DNA from: Cyanobacteria bacterium RYN_339
GTDB taxonomy: Bacteria; Cyanobacteriota; Sericytochromatia; S15B-MN24; JAQBPE01
Length of the DNA: 33,092 nt
Direction of reading: 5' to 3'
Assembly: GCA_028287685.1 (NCBI GenBank)
Contig: JAQBPE010000022.1
Location: forward strand, 1 to 33,092
The translations under genes were made by a program, and so were the position numbers. A model generated the notes under the pieces. The model had not been told where the DNA came from. It worked only from the letters and a program-made list of their open reading frames with translations, and searched no databases. Every line of letters starts with the position of its first letter. The first letter of the stretch is position 1. This document shows positions 7,171 to 14,048 of this stretch, in pieces.

Positions 7171-8807
7171 AGTCTTTTAATACGGCCCTTTTCCTCGCCT
7201 TCAATTTCATGTGTGCCTGCGGCGCCACGCTTGCCTGGCATAGCCCTGTGATGGCCGCTACGCCTGGATCCGGCGTACTGGTCGCCGTGGGCGGCGGCTC
7301 CGAAGACCCGGCCCTGATCCGGGAAATCCTGGACCTGGCCAAGGGCAAGGCCAGCAAGGTGGCGATCGTCAACACGGCCTCCAGCGAGCCGGCCAAGAGC
7401 GGCCCGATCTACCTCAAGTTCTTCCAGACCCTGGGCGTGCCGGGCGCGACGCTGGTGCCGCTGCTCACGCGCGAGCAGGCTTACGAGCCGGCCGTGCTGG
7501 AGCAGCTGTCGGCCGCCGACCTGATCTACTTCACGGGCGGCAACCAGATCCGCCTGGCCCAGATCCTGGCGGAGACGCCGGCCCACGGCGCGATCCTGGC
7601 GGCCTGGCAGCGCGGCGCCGTCATCGCCGGCACGAGCGCGGGCGCGATGGTCTGGGGCCCGGAGTACCTGGCCGCCGGCACCAGCGCCGGCGCGCTCTTG
7701 AAGGGCACCAGCAAGGACGGCGGGCTGGACCTCAAGCCCGGCTTGGGGCTGCTGCCGGGCGTGGTGGTCGACACCCACTTCGGCCGCGAAGGCCGCCTGG
7801 GCCGCCTGTTGGTGGCCTCCGCCCAGCAGCCCGGCCTGGCCGGCGTGGGCGTGGACGAGCGTACCGCGGCCTTGATCACCGCCGAGGGCGTGCGCGTGAT
7901 CGGCGATGGCCACGTGACCGTGGTGGATCTCGAGAAGGCCACCTACCCGGCCCACCAGGGCACCGGCTTCAGCGTGCGCGACGCCAGCCTGCACCTGCTC
8001 TCCGCCGGCGACACGCTGCGCTGGCACCGGGACGAGTCGGAGCACCGGCCCATGTTGCCGCCGCGCAACCGCGAGCCGATGGCGCTGGGGTCGCTTTGGC
8101 TGCAAGGCGGCGAGGAGCCGCCCAAGTGGACCGGTTCCGGCCGCCCGGGCGTGCCGGGCACGGTCGACACCGGGCTGCTGTTCGGCCGCCTGCCGGAAGA
8201 AATCTTGATCTTGTGCGGCGACGGCGCCACCGCCGTGGCCCAACGTTGGCAGGCCGCGCTGCAGGCCAGCGGCCGCACGACCGTGCGCGTGCTGCCCGCC
8301 GGCCAGCTGTCCGCGGTGCAGCTGCAACGCTACCTGCCGATCGCCGGCGGCATCGTGTTGGTGGATGACGCCAACGCCAGCCTGGCGCGGGCCCTGGGTG
8401 GCGACCAGGGGCGCCTGGTGCGCCAGGCCGCCAACCACCTGGCGCTGGCCGCGGTGGGCGGCGCCGTGCCCATCCCCGGCGAGACCGCCGTGCGCCCCGG
8501 CTCCACCACCGGCGAGCTGTTCCCGGGCCTGCGCGTCGCCCCCAACTTGCTGCCGACCCAGGACATGTGGACGCCTGGCTCGTTCGACCGCCTGGTGGTC
8601 GACGCCTTGCTCTCCGGCGGCTCGCTGGGCATCGGGCTGGGCGGCGCGAACGGCGTCAAGGTCAGCGGCGGCAGCCTGCGCGTGGCCGGCGAAGGCCCGG
8701 TGATCCTGCTGGAGACCGACAAGGTCAGCCTGGCGAACCCGGCCGGTCCGTCGGCCCGTGACTTGATCATGCACGTCCTGGGCCCCGGCGAGGAGATCTC
8801 GCTCTAG
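7149..8807 (+). CDS. Tandem S51 (cyanophycinase-like) protein with degenerate second copy
   Basis: The protein has 552 residues from the ATG at 7149, which lies inside the end of the previous gene; an ATG at 7209 would also keep the hydrophobic, signal-like N-terminus ending in VMAA. The first half (about 40-275) is a peptidase S51 domain: VLVAVGGGSE, YFTGGNQIRL, then the nucleophile elbow GTSAGAM with Ser163, and GVVVDTHF. This matches cyanophycinase, which cleaves beta-Asp-Arg dipeptides from cyanophycin. The second half (about 340-545) repeats the fold order (ILILCGDG, GGIVLVDD, LRVAPNLLP, and a GGANGVKV segment where the first copy has VDERTAALI), but the elbow is replaced by AAVGGAVPIPG with no serine. 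The second copy is therefore probably non-catalytic. An exported location with a peptide-binding protein upstream suggests extracellular peptide use. Confidence 0.82.
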   Translation: MEVKAQLKSFNTALFLAFNFMCACGATLAWHSPVMAATPGSGVLVAVGGGSEDPALIREILDLAKGKASKVAIVNTASSEPAKSGPIYLKFFQTLGVPGATLVPLLTREQAYEPAVLEQLSAADLIYFTGGNQIRLAQILAETPAHGAILAAWQRGAVIAGTSAGAMVWGPEYLAAGTSAGALLKGTSKDGGLDLKPGLGLLPGVVVDTHFGREGRLGRLLVASAQQPGLAGVGVDERTAALITAEGVRVIGDGHVTVVDLEKATYPAHQGTGFSVRDASLHLLSAGDTLRWHRDESEHRPMLPPRNREPMALGSLWLQGGEEPPKWTGSGRPGVPGTVDTGLLFGRLPEEILILCGDGATAVAQRWQAALQASGRTTVRVLPAGQLSAVQLQRYLPIAGGIVLVDDANASLARALGGDQGRLVRQAANHLALAAVGGAVPIPGETAVRPGSTTGELFPGLRVAPNLLPTQDMWTPGSFDRLVVDALLSGGSLGIGLGGANGVKVSGGSLRVAGEGPVILLETDKVSLANPAGPSARDLIMHVLGPGEEISL

Positions 8808-8847
8808 GGTATAACGGGGGAAGCAACCAACCGAAGGAGCTTTCCCC

Positions 8848-10092
8848 ATGCGCGTATCCGGTGCCCTGTCCCTGTGTGTGGCTCTGTCGGCCCTGGGATG
8901 CACCTTGAAGGTGGATCAGGCCCTGGTGTCATCGCTGACGCCCAAGGCATCGGCCGTCGTGTCCAGCAAGCCGTCGGCCGATGCCGCGGCCCCCTCGGAG
9001 AAGCCGGGCATCCCGAGCGCGCAGCCGCCCGCCCCGGGCATCAGGCCGACCGCCACCCCGCAGGCGCGCCGGTCCGTCGCCCCGGCCAGCCCGGTGCCGG
9101 TCGGTGCCAAGGTCGGCAGCATCAGCGGCTTCGTCTACGGCGCCGCAGGCAAGAGCCAGCCCATCCCGCTGGCGTTCGTGAGCACGGGCGACGCCAGCAC
9201 CTTCGCGGGCAACCCCGACGTCGGCGTCGCGGTCTCCGAGCAGGATGAATTCGCCATCGCCGCCAATGCCACCCACGAGCACTTCGACGTGCTGCATGAC
9301 TTCAACGACGGCGCGGGGCCCGTCGTGACCGATCGCATCCTGCGCCGGGTGGTGCCCGCAGCGGACCCTGGGGCCGACGAGGCCACCAACAGCCGTCGCC
9401 AGTACGTCTACCTGCGGGCGGGCGAGTACTTCCTGGACGGTCTGCCGGAGGGCATCAACAAGCTGACGGCCTCGTTCGGCAACGTCACCTCCGCGGCCAA
9501 CCCCGTCACGGTTTACAACGGGAAGCTGGTCACGGGCGCGAACATGACGCTGTTCCTGCCCGAGCCGGTCGTTACCGAGGACGGGCGCGTGCCGCGCGTG
9601 GTCGAGTGGACCGGCCTGAAGCCCGAGACGGGCATCTCCGTCGCGGTGCAGACCAAGACCGTGAAGACCGACCAGGGCACCAACACGGAGACCACGGTCA
9701 CCTACAAGCCCGATCCGCCGGACGTGAGCGTGACGCTGAAGGCGCCCCCGGGCTCCGGCGGGGCCGTGATCAAGGCCGTGGACATCGTCTACGTCTACAA
9801 CACCCCGGCGCGCAGCCAGGCCGGCCAACCGCCGATCCAGATCGGCCCCACGCGCGTGCCCATCGTGCCCGTGGTGGTTGCGCCCGCGCAAGACATCGCC
9901 TTCGGCCCCGCTTCGGTCATCACCATCCCTATCGGCTCGTCCGCGCTGAGCAGCGCGTTCAAGAGCACGCAGCCGGACCAGCAACCGGGCCTGATCGTGG
10001 CGAACCTGGAGTTCATCGACGACGCGGGCTTCGCCATCCAGGACAAGTCCTTCCAGAACCTCCAGGTCTCGGTCGTCATCCGGGCGCTGTAA
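8848..10092 (+). CDS. Proline/alanine-linker lipoprotein of unknown function
   Basis: I do not recognise this 414-residue protein beyond its architecture. A lipoprotein signal ends at Cys18 (LSALGC). A low-complexity Ala/Pro/Ser/Lys tether spans about 30-85. A beta-rich region begins with GSISGFVYGA, reminiscent of carboxypeptidase-regulatory or other Ig-like modules, and several Thr/Val-rich stretches continue to the C-terminus. The ATG is preceded by GAAGGAG at good spacing. A TATAAC box (about 8810) in the 40-bp gap after the S51 gene may give it its own promoter in addition to readthrough. It is convergent with rsmI 29 bp away. Probably a surface-exposed adhesin or structural lipoprotein (inference). 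Confidence 0.75.
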   Translation: MRVSGALSLCVALSALGCTLKVDQALVSSLTPKASAVVSSKPSADAAAPSEKPGIPSAQPPAPGIRPTATPQARRSVAPASPVPVGAKVGSISGFVYGAAGKSQPIPLAFVSTGDASTFAGNPDVGVAVSEQDEFAIAANATHEHFDVLHDFNDGAGPVVTDRILRRVVPAADPGADEATNSRRQYVYLRAGEYFLDGLPEGINKLTASFGNVTSAANPVTVYNGKLVTGANMTLFLPEPVVTEDGRVPRVVEWTGLKPETGISVAVQTKTVKTDQGTNTETTVTYKPDPPDVSVTLKAPPGSGGAVIKAVDIVYVYNTPARSQAGQPPIQIGPTRVPIVPVVVAPAQDIAFGPASVITIPIGSSALSSAFKSTQPDQQPGLIVANLEFIDDAGFAIQDKSFQNLQVSVVIRAL

Positions 10093-10121
10093 GCCTGGAC
10101 CGGTGCCTGGACGGGCACTGT

Positions 10122-10961
10122 CTACGGGTCCTTTGGCGCCGGCCGGGCAAGTTCCTGGGCGGCCTTGTAAACATCCTGGCGGCTCAGGCCGTGGGTCTTG
10201 GCGATCGCCTTGGCCGCGTCCGTGGCCTTCTGGCCTTCCGCCAACGCGGCGCCCAGCTGCGCCCGCCAATCGCCCAGCTCCACCTCCACAGGAGGGCCGC
10301 CGGCCACGGTGAGCACGATCTCCCCGCGCGGCGCGGTGGCCGTGAAGTGGGCGACCAGCTCGGCCAGCGTGCCGCGGCGATGCTCCTCGAACTGCTTCGT
10401 CAGCTCCCGGCCGACGGTGGCCTGGCGGTCCTCGCCCCACACGCCGATCATGTCGGCCAGCGTGTCGTCCAGGCGGTGCGGCGCTTCGTAGAAGACCATG
10501 GTGCGCGGCTCGCCGGCCAGCTCGCGCAGCTTGCGGCGGCGCAGCTTCGGCTCGCGCGGCAGGAAGCCCTCGAAGGCGAAGCGGCCGGCTGGCAGGCCGG
10601 AGGCCACCAGGGCGGTGACGAGCGCGGTGGGGCCGGGGATGGGCACGACCGGGATGCCGGCGGCGATCGCTTCCTTCACGAGGTCCTCACCGGGATCGGA
10701 GATGCCCGGCATGCCGGCGTCCGTGATCAGGGCGATGGACTCGCCGCCCAACAACCGCGCGATCAAGCGGGCGCCGGCCTCGCGCCGGTTGTGCTCGTGG
10801 TAGGCCGTGGTGGGCTTGTCGATGCCGAAGTGGTTCAGCAGCTTGCGGCTCTCGCGCGTATCTTCCGCGGCGATCAGGTCCACGGCCTTGAGCGTCTCCA
10901 CTGCGCGGAAGGTCATGTCCCCCAGGTTGCCGATGGGCGTGCCCACCAAATACAGCGTCAC
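10122..10961 (-). CDS. rsmI: 16S rRNA (cytidine1402-2'-O)-methyltransferase RsmI
   Basis: The 279-residue protein matches RsmI over its whole length. It 2'-O-methylates C1402 in the decoding centre of 16S rRNA using S-adenosylmethionine. Visible tetrapyrrole-methylase-fold motifs are LYLVGTPIGNLGDMT at the N-terminus, AEDTRESRKLLNHFGI, ITDAGMPGISDPG, PIPGPTALVTAL and MVFYEAPHRL. The alanine-rich C-terminal HTH-like tail (about 225-275) is also typical. The start is a GTG (10961-10959) placed directly after the TGA of the upstream oxidoreductase, so translation is probably coupled. It is the last gene of a leftward three-gene operon; the redox partners upstream have no obvious functional link to it. 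Confidence 0.95.
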   Translation of the reverse strand: MTLYLVGTPIGNLGDMTFRAVETLKAVDLIAAEDTRESRKLLNHFGIDKPTTAYHEHNRREAGARLIARLLGGESIALITDAGMPGISDPGEDLVKEAIAAGIPVVPIPGPTALVTALVASGLPAGRFAFEGFLPREPKLRRRKLRELAGEPRTMVFYEAPHRLDDTLADMIGVWGEDRQATVGRELTKQFEEHRRGTLAELVAHFTATAPRGEIVLTVAGGPPVEVELGDWRAQLGAALAEGQKATDAAKAIAKTHGLSRQDVYKAAQELARPAPKDP

Positions 10962-11693
10962 TCAGATCCCCGCGTAATGTTCGTAACCGGTGTCTTCCCA
11001 GTACCCGCCCTTGCCGCCGTGCAGCCCGTCCAGCTTCTCCACGAAGGCGATGCGATTGATGTACTTCGTGCTCTTGTAGCCCAGCTGGGTGGGGACCTTG
11101 AGGCGCAACGGGGCGCCATGGGGCACGGGCAGCGGCTGGCCATTCATCTCATAGGCCAGCAGGGTCTGGGGGTGCATGGCCTGGTCGATCGTCAGGCTGC
11201 CGTAGTAGGGCGCGCCACCGTTGTCGGCGTCCGCGGAGTGGAACACCACGTACTTGGCGCCCGGCTTGGGCTTCATGGCGGCCACGAAGGCGGGCAGGGA
11301 GATGCCGCCCCACTCGGCGATCGCGCTCCAGCCCTCGACGCAGTCGTGGCGCGTCACCTCCGCCGTCTTGGGGAAGGCCTGCTGGAGCTGGGCCAGCGTG
11401 AAGCTGCGCGGGGCCTCGATCAAGCCCTCCACCTTGAGCTCCCAGCGGGCCAGCATGTCGGCGTAGGCATCCGGCAGTTCCAGGCTACGCGTGGGGAACT
11501 CCTTGGAGATGGCCGTCTTGGGGTAAACCTTGGCGCGCGCCCGCCGCCCGGGGCCGGCCTCCAGGAAGGCCTGCCAGGCGCCTTCGGCCCAGCTCCAGAA
11601 GCCCCAGAAGCGGTGGCTGGGCTCCATGTTGCAGCCGGCCAGGGCGGTGGCAGCGAGGCCGGCCAGGAAGCCACGACGGGTCAGGGGGCTCAT
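10962..11693 (-). CDS. MsrP-like Tat-exported molybdopterin oxidoreductase (lipoprotein)
   Basis: The 243-residue protein begins with a twin-arginine signal (TRRGFLAG) that also ends in a lipobox (ALAGC). The rest is the oxidoreductase molybdopterin-binding domain of the sulfite oxidase/MsrP superfamily. Cys118 in RHDCVEGWS is the expected molybdenum ligand. Other family segments are WELKVEGLIEAP, YGSLTIDQAMHPQTLLAYEMNG, PVPHGAPLRLKVP and the late GYKSTKYI. MsrP repairs periplasmic methionine sulfoxide; other members act on other S- or N-oxides, so the substrate here is open. Its ATG overlaps the stop of the upstream cytochrome gene by 4 bp, so the pair probably forms a quinol-linked reductase, with the cytochrome taking the place of MsrQ. 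Confidence 0.88.
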   Translation of the reverse strand: MSPLTRRGFLAGLAATALAGCNMEPSHRFWGFWSWAEGAWQAFLEAGPGRRARAKVYPKTAISKEFPTRSLELPDAYADMLARWELKVEGLIEAPRSFTLAQLQQAFPKTAEVTRHDCVEGWSAIAEWGGISLPAFVAAMKPKPGAKYVVFHSADADNGGAPYYGSLTIDQAMHPQTLLAYEMNGQPLPVPHGAPLRLKVPTQLGYKSTKYINRIAFVEKLDGLHGGKGGYWEDTGYEHYAGI

Positions 11694-12442
11694 GGTTGGA
11701 CCTTCCCGGTGATCATCCGCCAAATGGTCTTGCGCCCGGACAGGAAGACCATCGTGACATGCATGAAGAGGAACCCCACCAGCGCCAGCATGGCCGCGAA
11801 GTGCCAGGTGCGCGCGAACTGGCGGCCGCCGAAGAGGTCCGTCCAGAAGGGGAAGATGGCATCCCACTGCGGCGAGAGCGCCAGCCCGGTGGCGACCACG
11901 AAGGGCGCCAGCAGTACGGGTACGGCGAAGTACGCTGTTTTCTGCATGGGGTTCAAGCCGCCGCCGGGGCCATGGAGCTGCGGCGGGATGCGCAGGTGGT
12001 TGCGCAGCGACGGCAGGATCTGCTTGAGATCCGCGCGAGCCGGCCAGACCAAGCGCTTGCGCTTGCCCAGGGCCATCGCGAGCAGGTAAAGCAAGCCGTT
12101 CACCATGAAGAACAGGGCCGCCGTGAAGTGCAACCGGCGGCCGCCTTCCAGCCAGCCGCCCAGCGCGAGGGGCGCGGGCACGGTCTGGGGCGCGTTGGCC
12201 GGCACCGCCACCTGGCGGCCCAGCAGGCCCATCTCCAGGGAGACGCTGCCGTCGGCGTTTTGGGCCACCGGGGCGGGCAGCGACAAGACCAGGTGGTCGG
12301 GGTCGGACGTGTCGGACGCGTAAAGCGCGGGGTTGGCGTCGAAGATCTGGAGGCCGCTGCAAATCAGCGTCAGCAGCGCCAGGCCGTTCAGGGCATGCGT
12401 CAGCCGCGTCCAGGCGGGATAGGTTGGGGGGGCGGGCTGCAT
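11690..12442 (-). CDS. Membrane b-type cytochrome subunit (cytochrome b561-like)
   Basis: The 250-residue protein has four predicted membrane helices (about 20-40, 108-130, 170-192, 212-236), with His residues placed for heme binding: TRLTHALNG in helix 1, RRLHFTAALFF in helix 2, RTWHFAAML and FLFMHVTMVFL near helix 4. This is the layout of the cytochrome b561/Ni-hydrogenase cytochrome b group. A hydrophilic loop of about 60 residues lies between helices 1 and 2. The start at 12442 (MQPAPPTYP) follows GGAGGT; a longer upstream frame lacks such a site. It overlaps the oxidoreductase by 4 bp and probably passes quinol electrons to it (inference). Confidence 0.86.
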   Translation of the reverse strand: MQPAPPTYPAWTRLTHALNGLALLTLICSGLQIFDANPALYASDTSDPDHLVLSLPAPVAQNADGSVSLEMGLLGRQVAVPANAPQTVPAPLALGGWLEGGRRLHFTAALFFMVNGLLYLLAMALGKRKRLVWPARADLKQILPSLRNHLRIPPQLHGPGGGLNPMQKTAYFAVPVLLAPFVVATGLALSPQWDAIFPFWTDLFGGRQFARTWHFAAMLALVGFLFMHVTMVFLSGRKTIWRMITGKVQP

Positions 12443-12743
12443 GGCACCTCCGGCGGGTCCGCCGGCGGCGGGTGGGACCACGATCGGGATACGTGGCCGG
12501 GGCGTCGCCGGATTTCCGGGGCGCCCCGGCCATTCTCGCAAGTCGGCGGGAGCGGGTCAACTGGAAGGCGGCGCGGCTCTTCCTGCCCAACCTCGAGCTG
12601 GCCTTCCCGCTGGGCGGCGGCGAGCTCACGCTGTTGGGCAATGCACTGGTGGGTTACCGCCTCGCGTTCTGAGCCCAAATGACGTGAGCTAGCCTGGTAG
12701 CGGGGGTATGTAGGGGGCGAACCCCTATCGGAGGAGTCAATCC
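12443..12743. other. Divergent intergenic region upstream of cytochrome b and pspA
   Basis: This 300-bp gap holds the leftward ribosome binding site of the cytochrome gene and the rightward GGAGGAG site of pspA (12730-12736). No clear sigma70 promoter stands out. The middle contains a short rightward coding-like tail described as a possible gene remnant. Confidence 0.5.
12541..12672 (+). pseudogene. Possible remnant of an outer-membrane protein C-terminus
   Basis: A short rightward frame ends at TGA 12670-12672. Its last 30 residues read like amphipathic beta-strands (LFLPNLELAF, LTLLGNALVGYRLAF), and the final residue is Phe with alternating hydrophobic residues before it, as in a barrel-recognition C-terminal signal. 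There is no ribosome binding site or plausible N-terminus. It could be the surviving end of a deleted gene or chance reading of GC-rich DNA. Confidence 0.22.
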
Positions 12744-13448
12744 ATGGGCATTCTTTCCCGCTTCGGCAACCTCTGGAATGGCTTCTGGGCCAAGCTTCTG
12801 GGCGACGTCGAGCGCGATAACCCGGAAATCGTTTACCAGGCGGCCATCAACGAGCGGGTCAACCAGTACCAGAAGCTCATGAAGGCCGTGAGCGGCATCG
12901 TTTACCTTCGCAACAAGCTGGAGAAGGACCACGAGGCCAAGACCCGCGAGCTGGCGGACATCACGGCGCAGATCCCCGTGGCGGTGCAGCAGGGCGAGGA
13001 GCAAGCCGCGCTGGTGCTGATCGAGCGCAAGAACGCCCTGACCACGGAGCTCGAGTACGTGAAGTCCGAGCTGGCCAAGGTCAGCGACCAGGCGGAAGAG
13101 GCCAAGGGCAGCCTGGTCACCTTCCAGCACGAGATCGAGAAGCTCAAGAGCGAGCGCGACACCATGCTGGCCAAGCGCGAGCACGCCAAGGCGCGCCTGC
13201 GGATCCAGGAGCAGCTCTCCGGGCTGTCGACCGACGCGGACATCCGCGCCCTCGATGGCGTGCGCGAGAGCATCCACAAGCTGGAAGCCCAGGCCGACGT
13301 CTCCAAGGAAGTCTCCGGGGCGGGCATCGAGGGCAAGCTCAAGAAGATCCGCGAGGCCACCGGCTCGGCGTCGGCGCGCGCGGAGCTGGACGAGATCAAG
13401 CGGCAGATGGCGGGCCAGTCCCAACAGAACGTCGAAAAGACGATGTAG
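12744..13448 (+). CDS. pspA: PspA/IM30 (Vipp1) family membrane-remodelling protein
   Basis: The 234-residue protein is almost entirely helical with long charged heptads and matches PspA/IM30. The N-terminal amphipathic helix (MGILSRFGNLWNGFWAKLLG) binds membranes; the hairpin of helices 2 and 3 (about 30-145) carries AINERVNQYQKL and KAKTREL-like heptads; further helices run to about 230. PspA/Vipp1 proteins are bacterial ESCRT-III homologues that polymerise on damaged membranes. The start is fixed by GGAGGAG 7 nt upstream. No PspF-type sigma54 activator, PspB or PspC is present; a membrane coiled-coil protein and an AAA ATPase follow with 3-nt and overlapping spacing, so the three surely work together. 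Confidence 0.93.
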   Translation: MGILSRFGNLWNGFWAKLLGDVERDNPEIVYQAAINERVNQYQKLMKAVSGIVYLRNKLEKDHEAKTRELADITAQIPVAVQQGEEQAALVLIERKNALTTELEYVKSELAKVSDQAEEAKGSLVTFQHEIEKLKSERDTMLAKREHAKARLRIQEQLSGLSTDADIRALDGVRESIHKLEAQADVSKEVSGAGIEGKLKKIREATGSASARAELDEIKRQMAGQSQQNVEKTM

Positions 13449-13451
13449 CCG

Positions 13452-14048
13452 ATGCTCGTCGAGCTGGCCGTCGTCGCGGTGGCGGCGGCAATCGGGGCGG
13501 CGGTGCTGAAGCGCCCGCGGCCCAAGCCGTTCGTGCCGGATGACCCGCGCGTGGCCAAGGTCCAGGCCATGCACCGCCAGATCCGCGAGGCCGTGACGTC
13601 GCTCGGGCTGGAGCCCGTGATGGTGGACCAGCTGGTCCAGGTGGACGGCATCGTGGCGGGCTACCGGGACCTGGCCGCCGAGGAAAAGCGCCTGGGCGCT
13701 TACCGACGCTCCAACCCCTCGGCGCTGGTCGAGAAGGAAATCACCACGCTCGAAGGCCGGCTGGCGCATAGCGAGGCGTCCACCCGGGAAATGGTGGAAG
13801 AGAACCTCTCGATCCTGAAGTTGCGGCTGGGCAAGCTGGAACAGATCGATCGGACGCATGACGCGCTGAAGGCGCAGCTGGCGATGCTGGAAGACACGGT
13901 GCGGCTGGTGTTGGACCAGACGCTCACGGCCAGCTCCCCGGCGGAGCTGGCGGTGGACTTCCGGCGGCTGACGCGCACGATCGCGGCCACCGACGAGGCG
14001 CTGGCGGAGACCCGCGCGCTGCTACCCGAGAAGACGAGGAACCACTGA
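13452..14048 (+). CDS. N-terminally anchored coiled-coil protein of the psp operon
   Basis: I do not recognise a named family for these 198 residues. The first 19 form a single membrane helix (LVELAVVAVAAAIGAAVL) followed by a basic/proline stop-transfer stretch (KRPRPKP). The remainder is helical with coiled-coil character (about 45-190), including ALVEKEITTLEGRLAHSE and ILKLRLGKLEQI. It starts 3 nt after pspA, and its TGA overlaps the ATG of the AAA gene (TGATG). The layout suggests a cytoplasm-facing membrane anchor that could link the PspA polymer to the ATPase, in the place PspB/PspC take in enterobacteria (inference). Confidence 0.78.
   Translation: MLVELAVVAVAAAIGAAVLKRPRPKPFVPDDPRVAKVQAMHRQIREAVTSLGLEPVMVDQLVQVDGIVAGYRDLAAEEKRLGAYRRSNPSALVEKEITTLEGRLAHSEASTREMVEENLSILKLRLGKLEQIDRTHDALKAQLAMLEDTVRLVLDQTLTASSPAELAVDFRRLTRTIAATDEALAETRALLPEKTRNH

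Noticed and set aside
10093-10121. Possible bidirectional terminator between the convergent lipoprotein gene and rsmI
   Set aside because: Only a 5-bp GTGCC/GGCAC pairing without T runs on either side.
9606-12089. Plus-strand open frame of 827 codons
   Set aside because: It runs out of frame through the lipoprotein gene and antisense to rsmI, the oxidoreductase and the cytochrome; no family resemblance.
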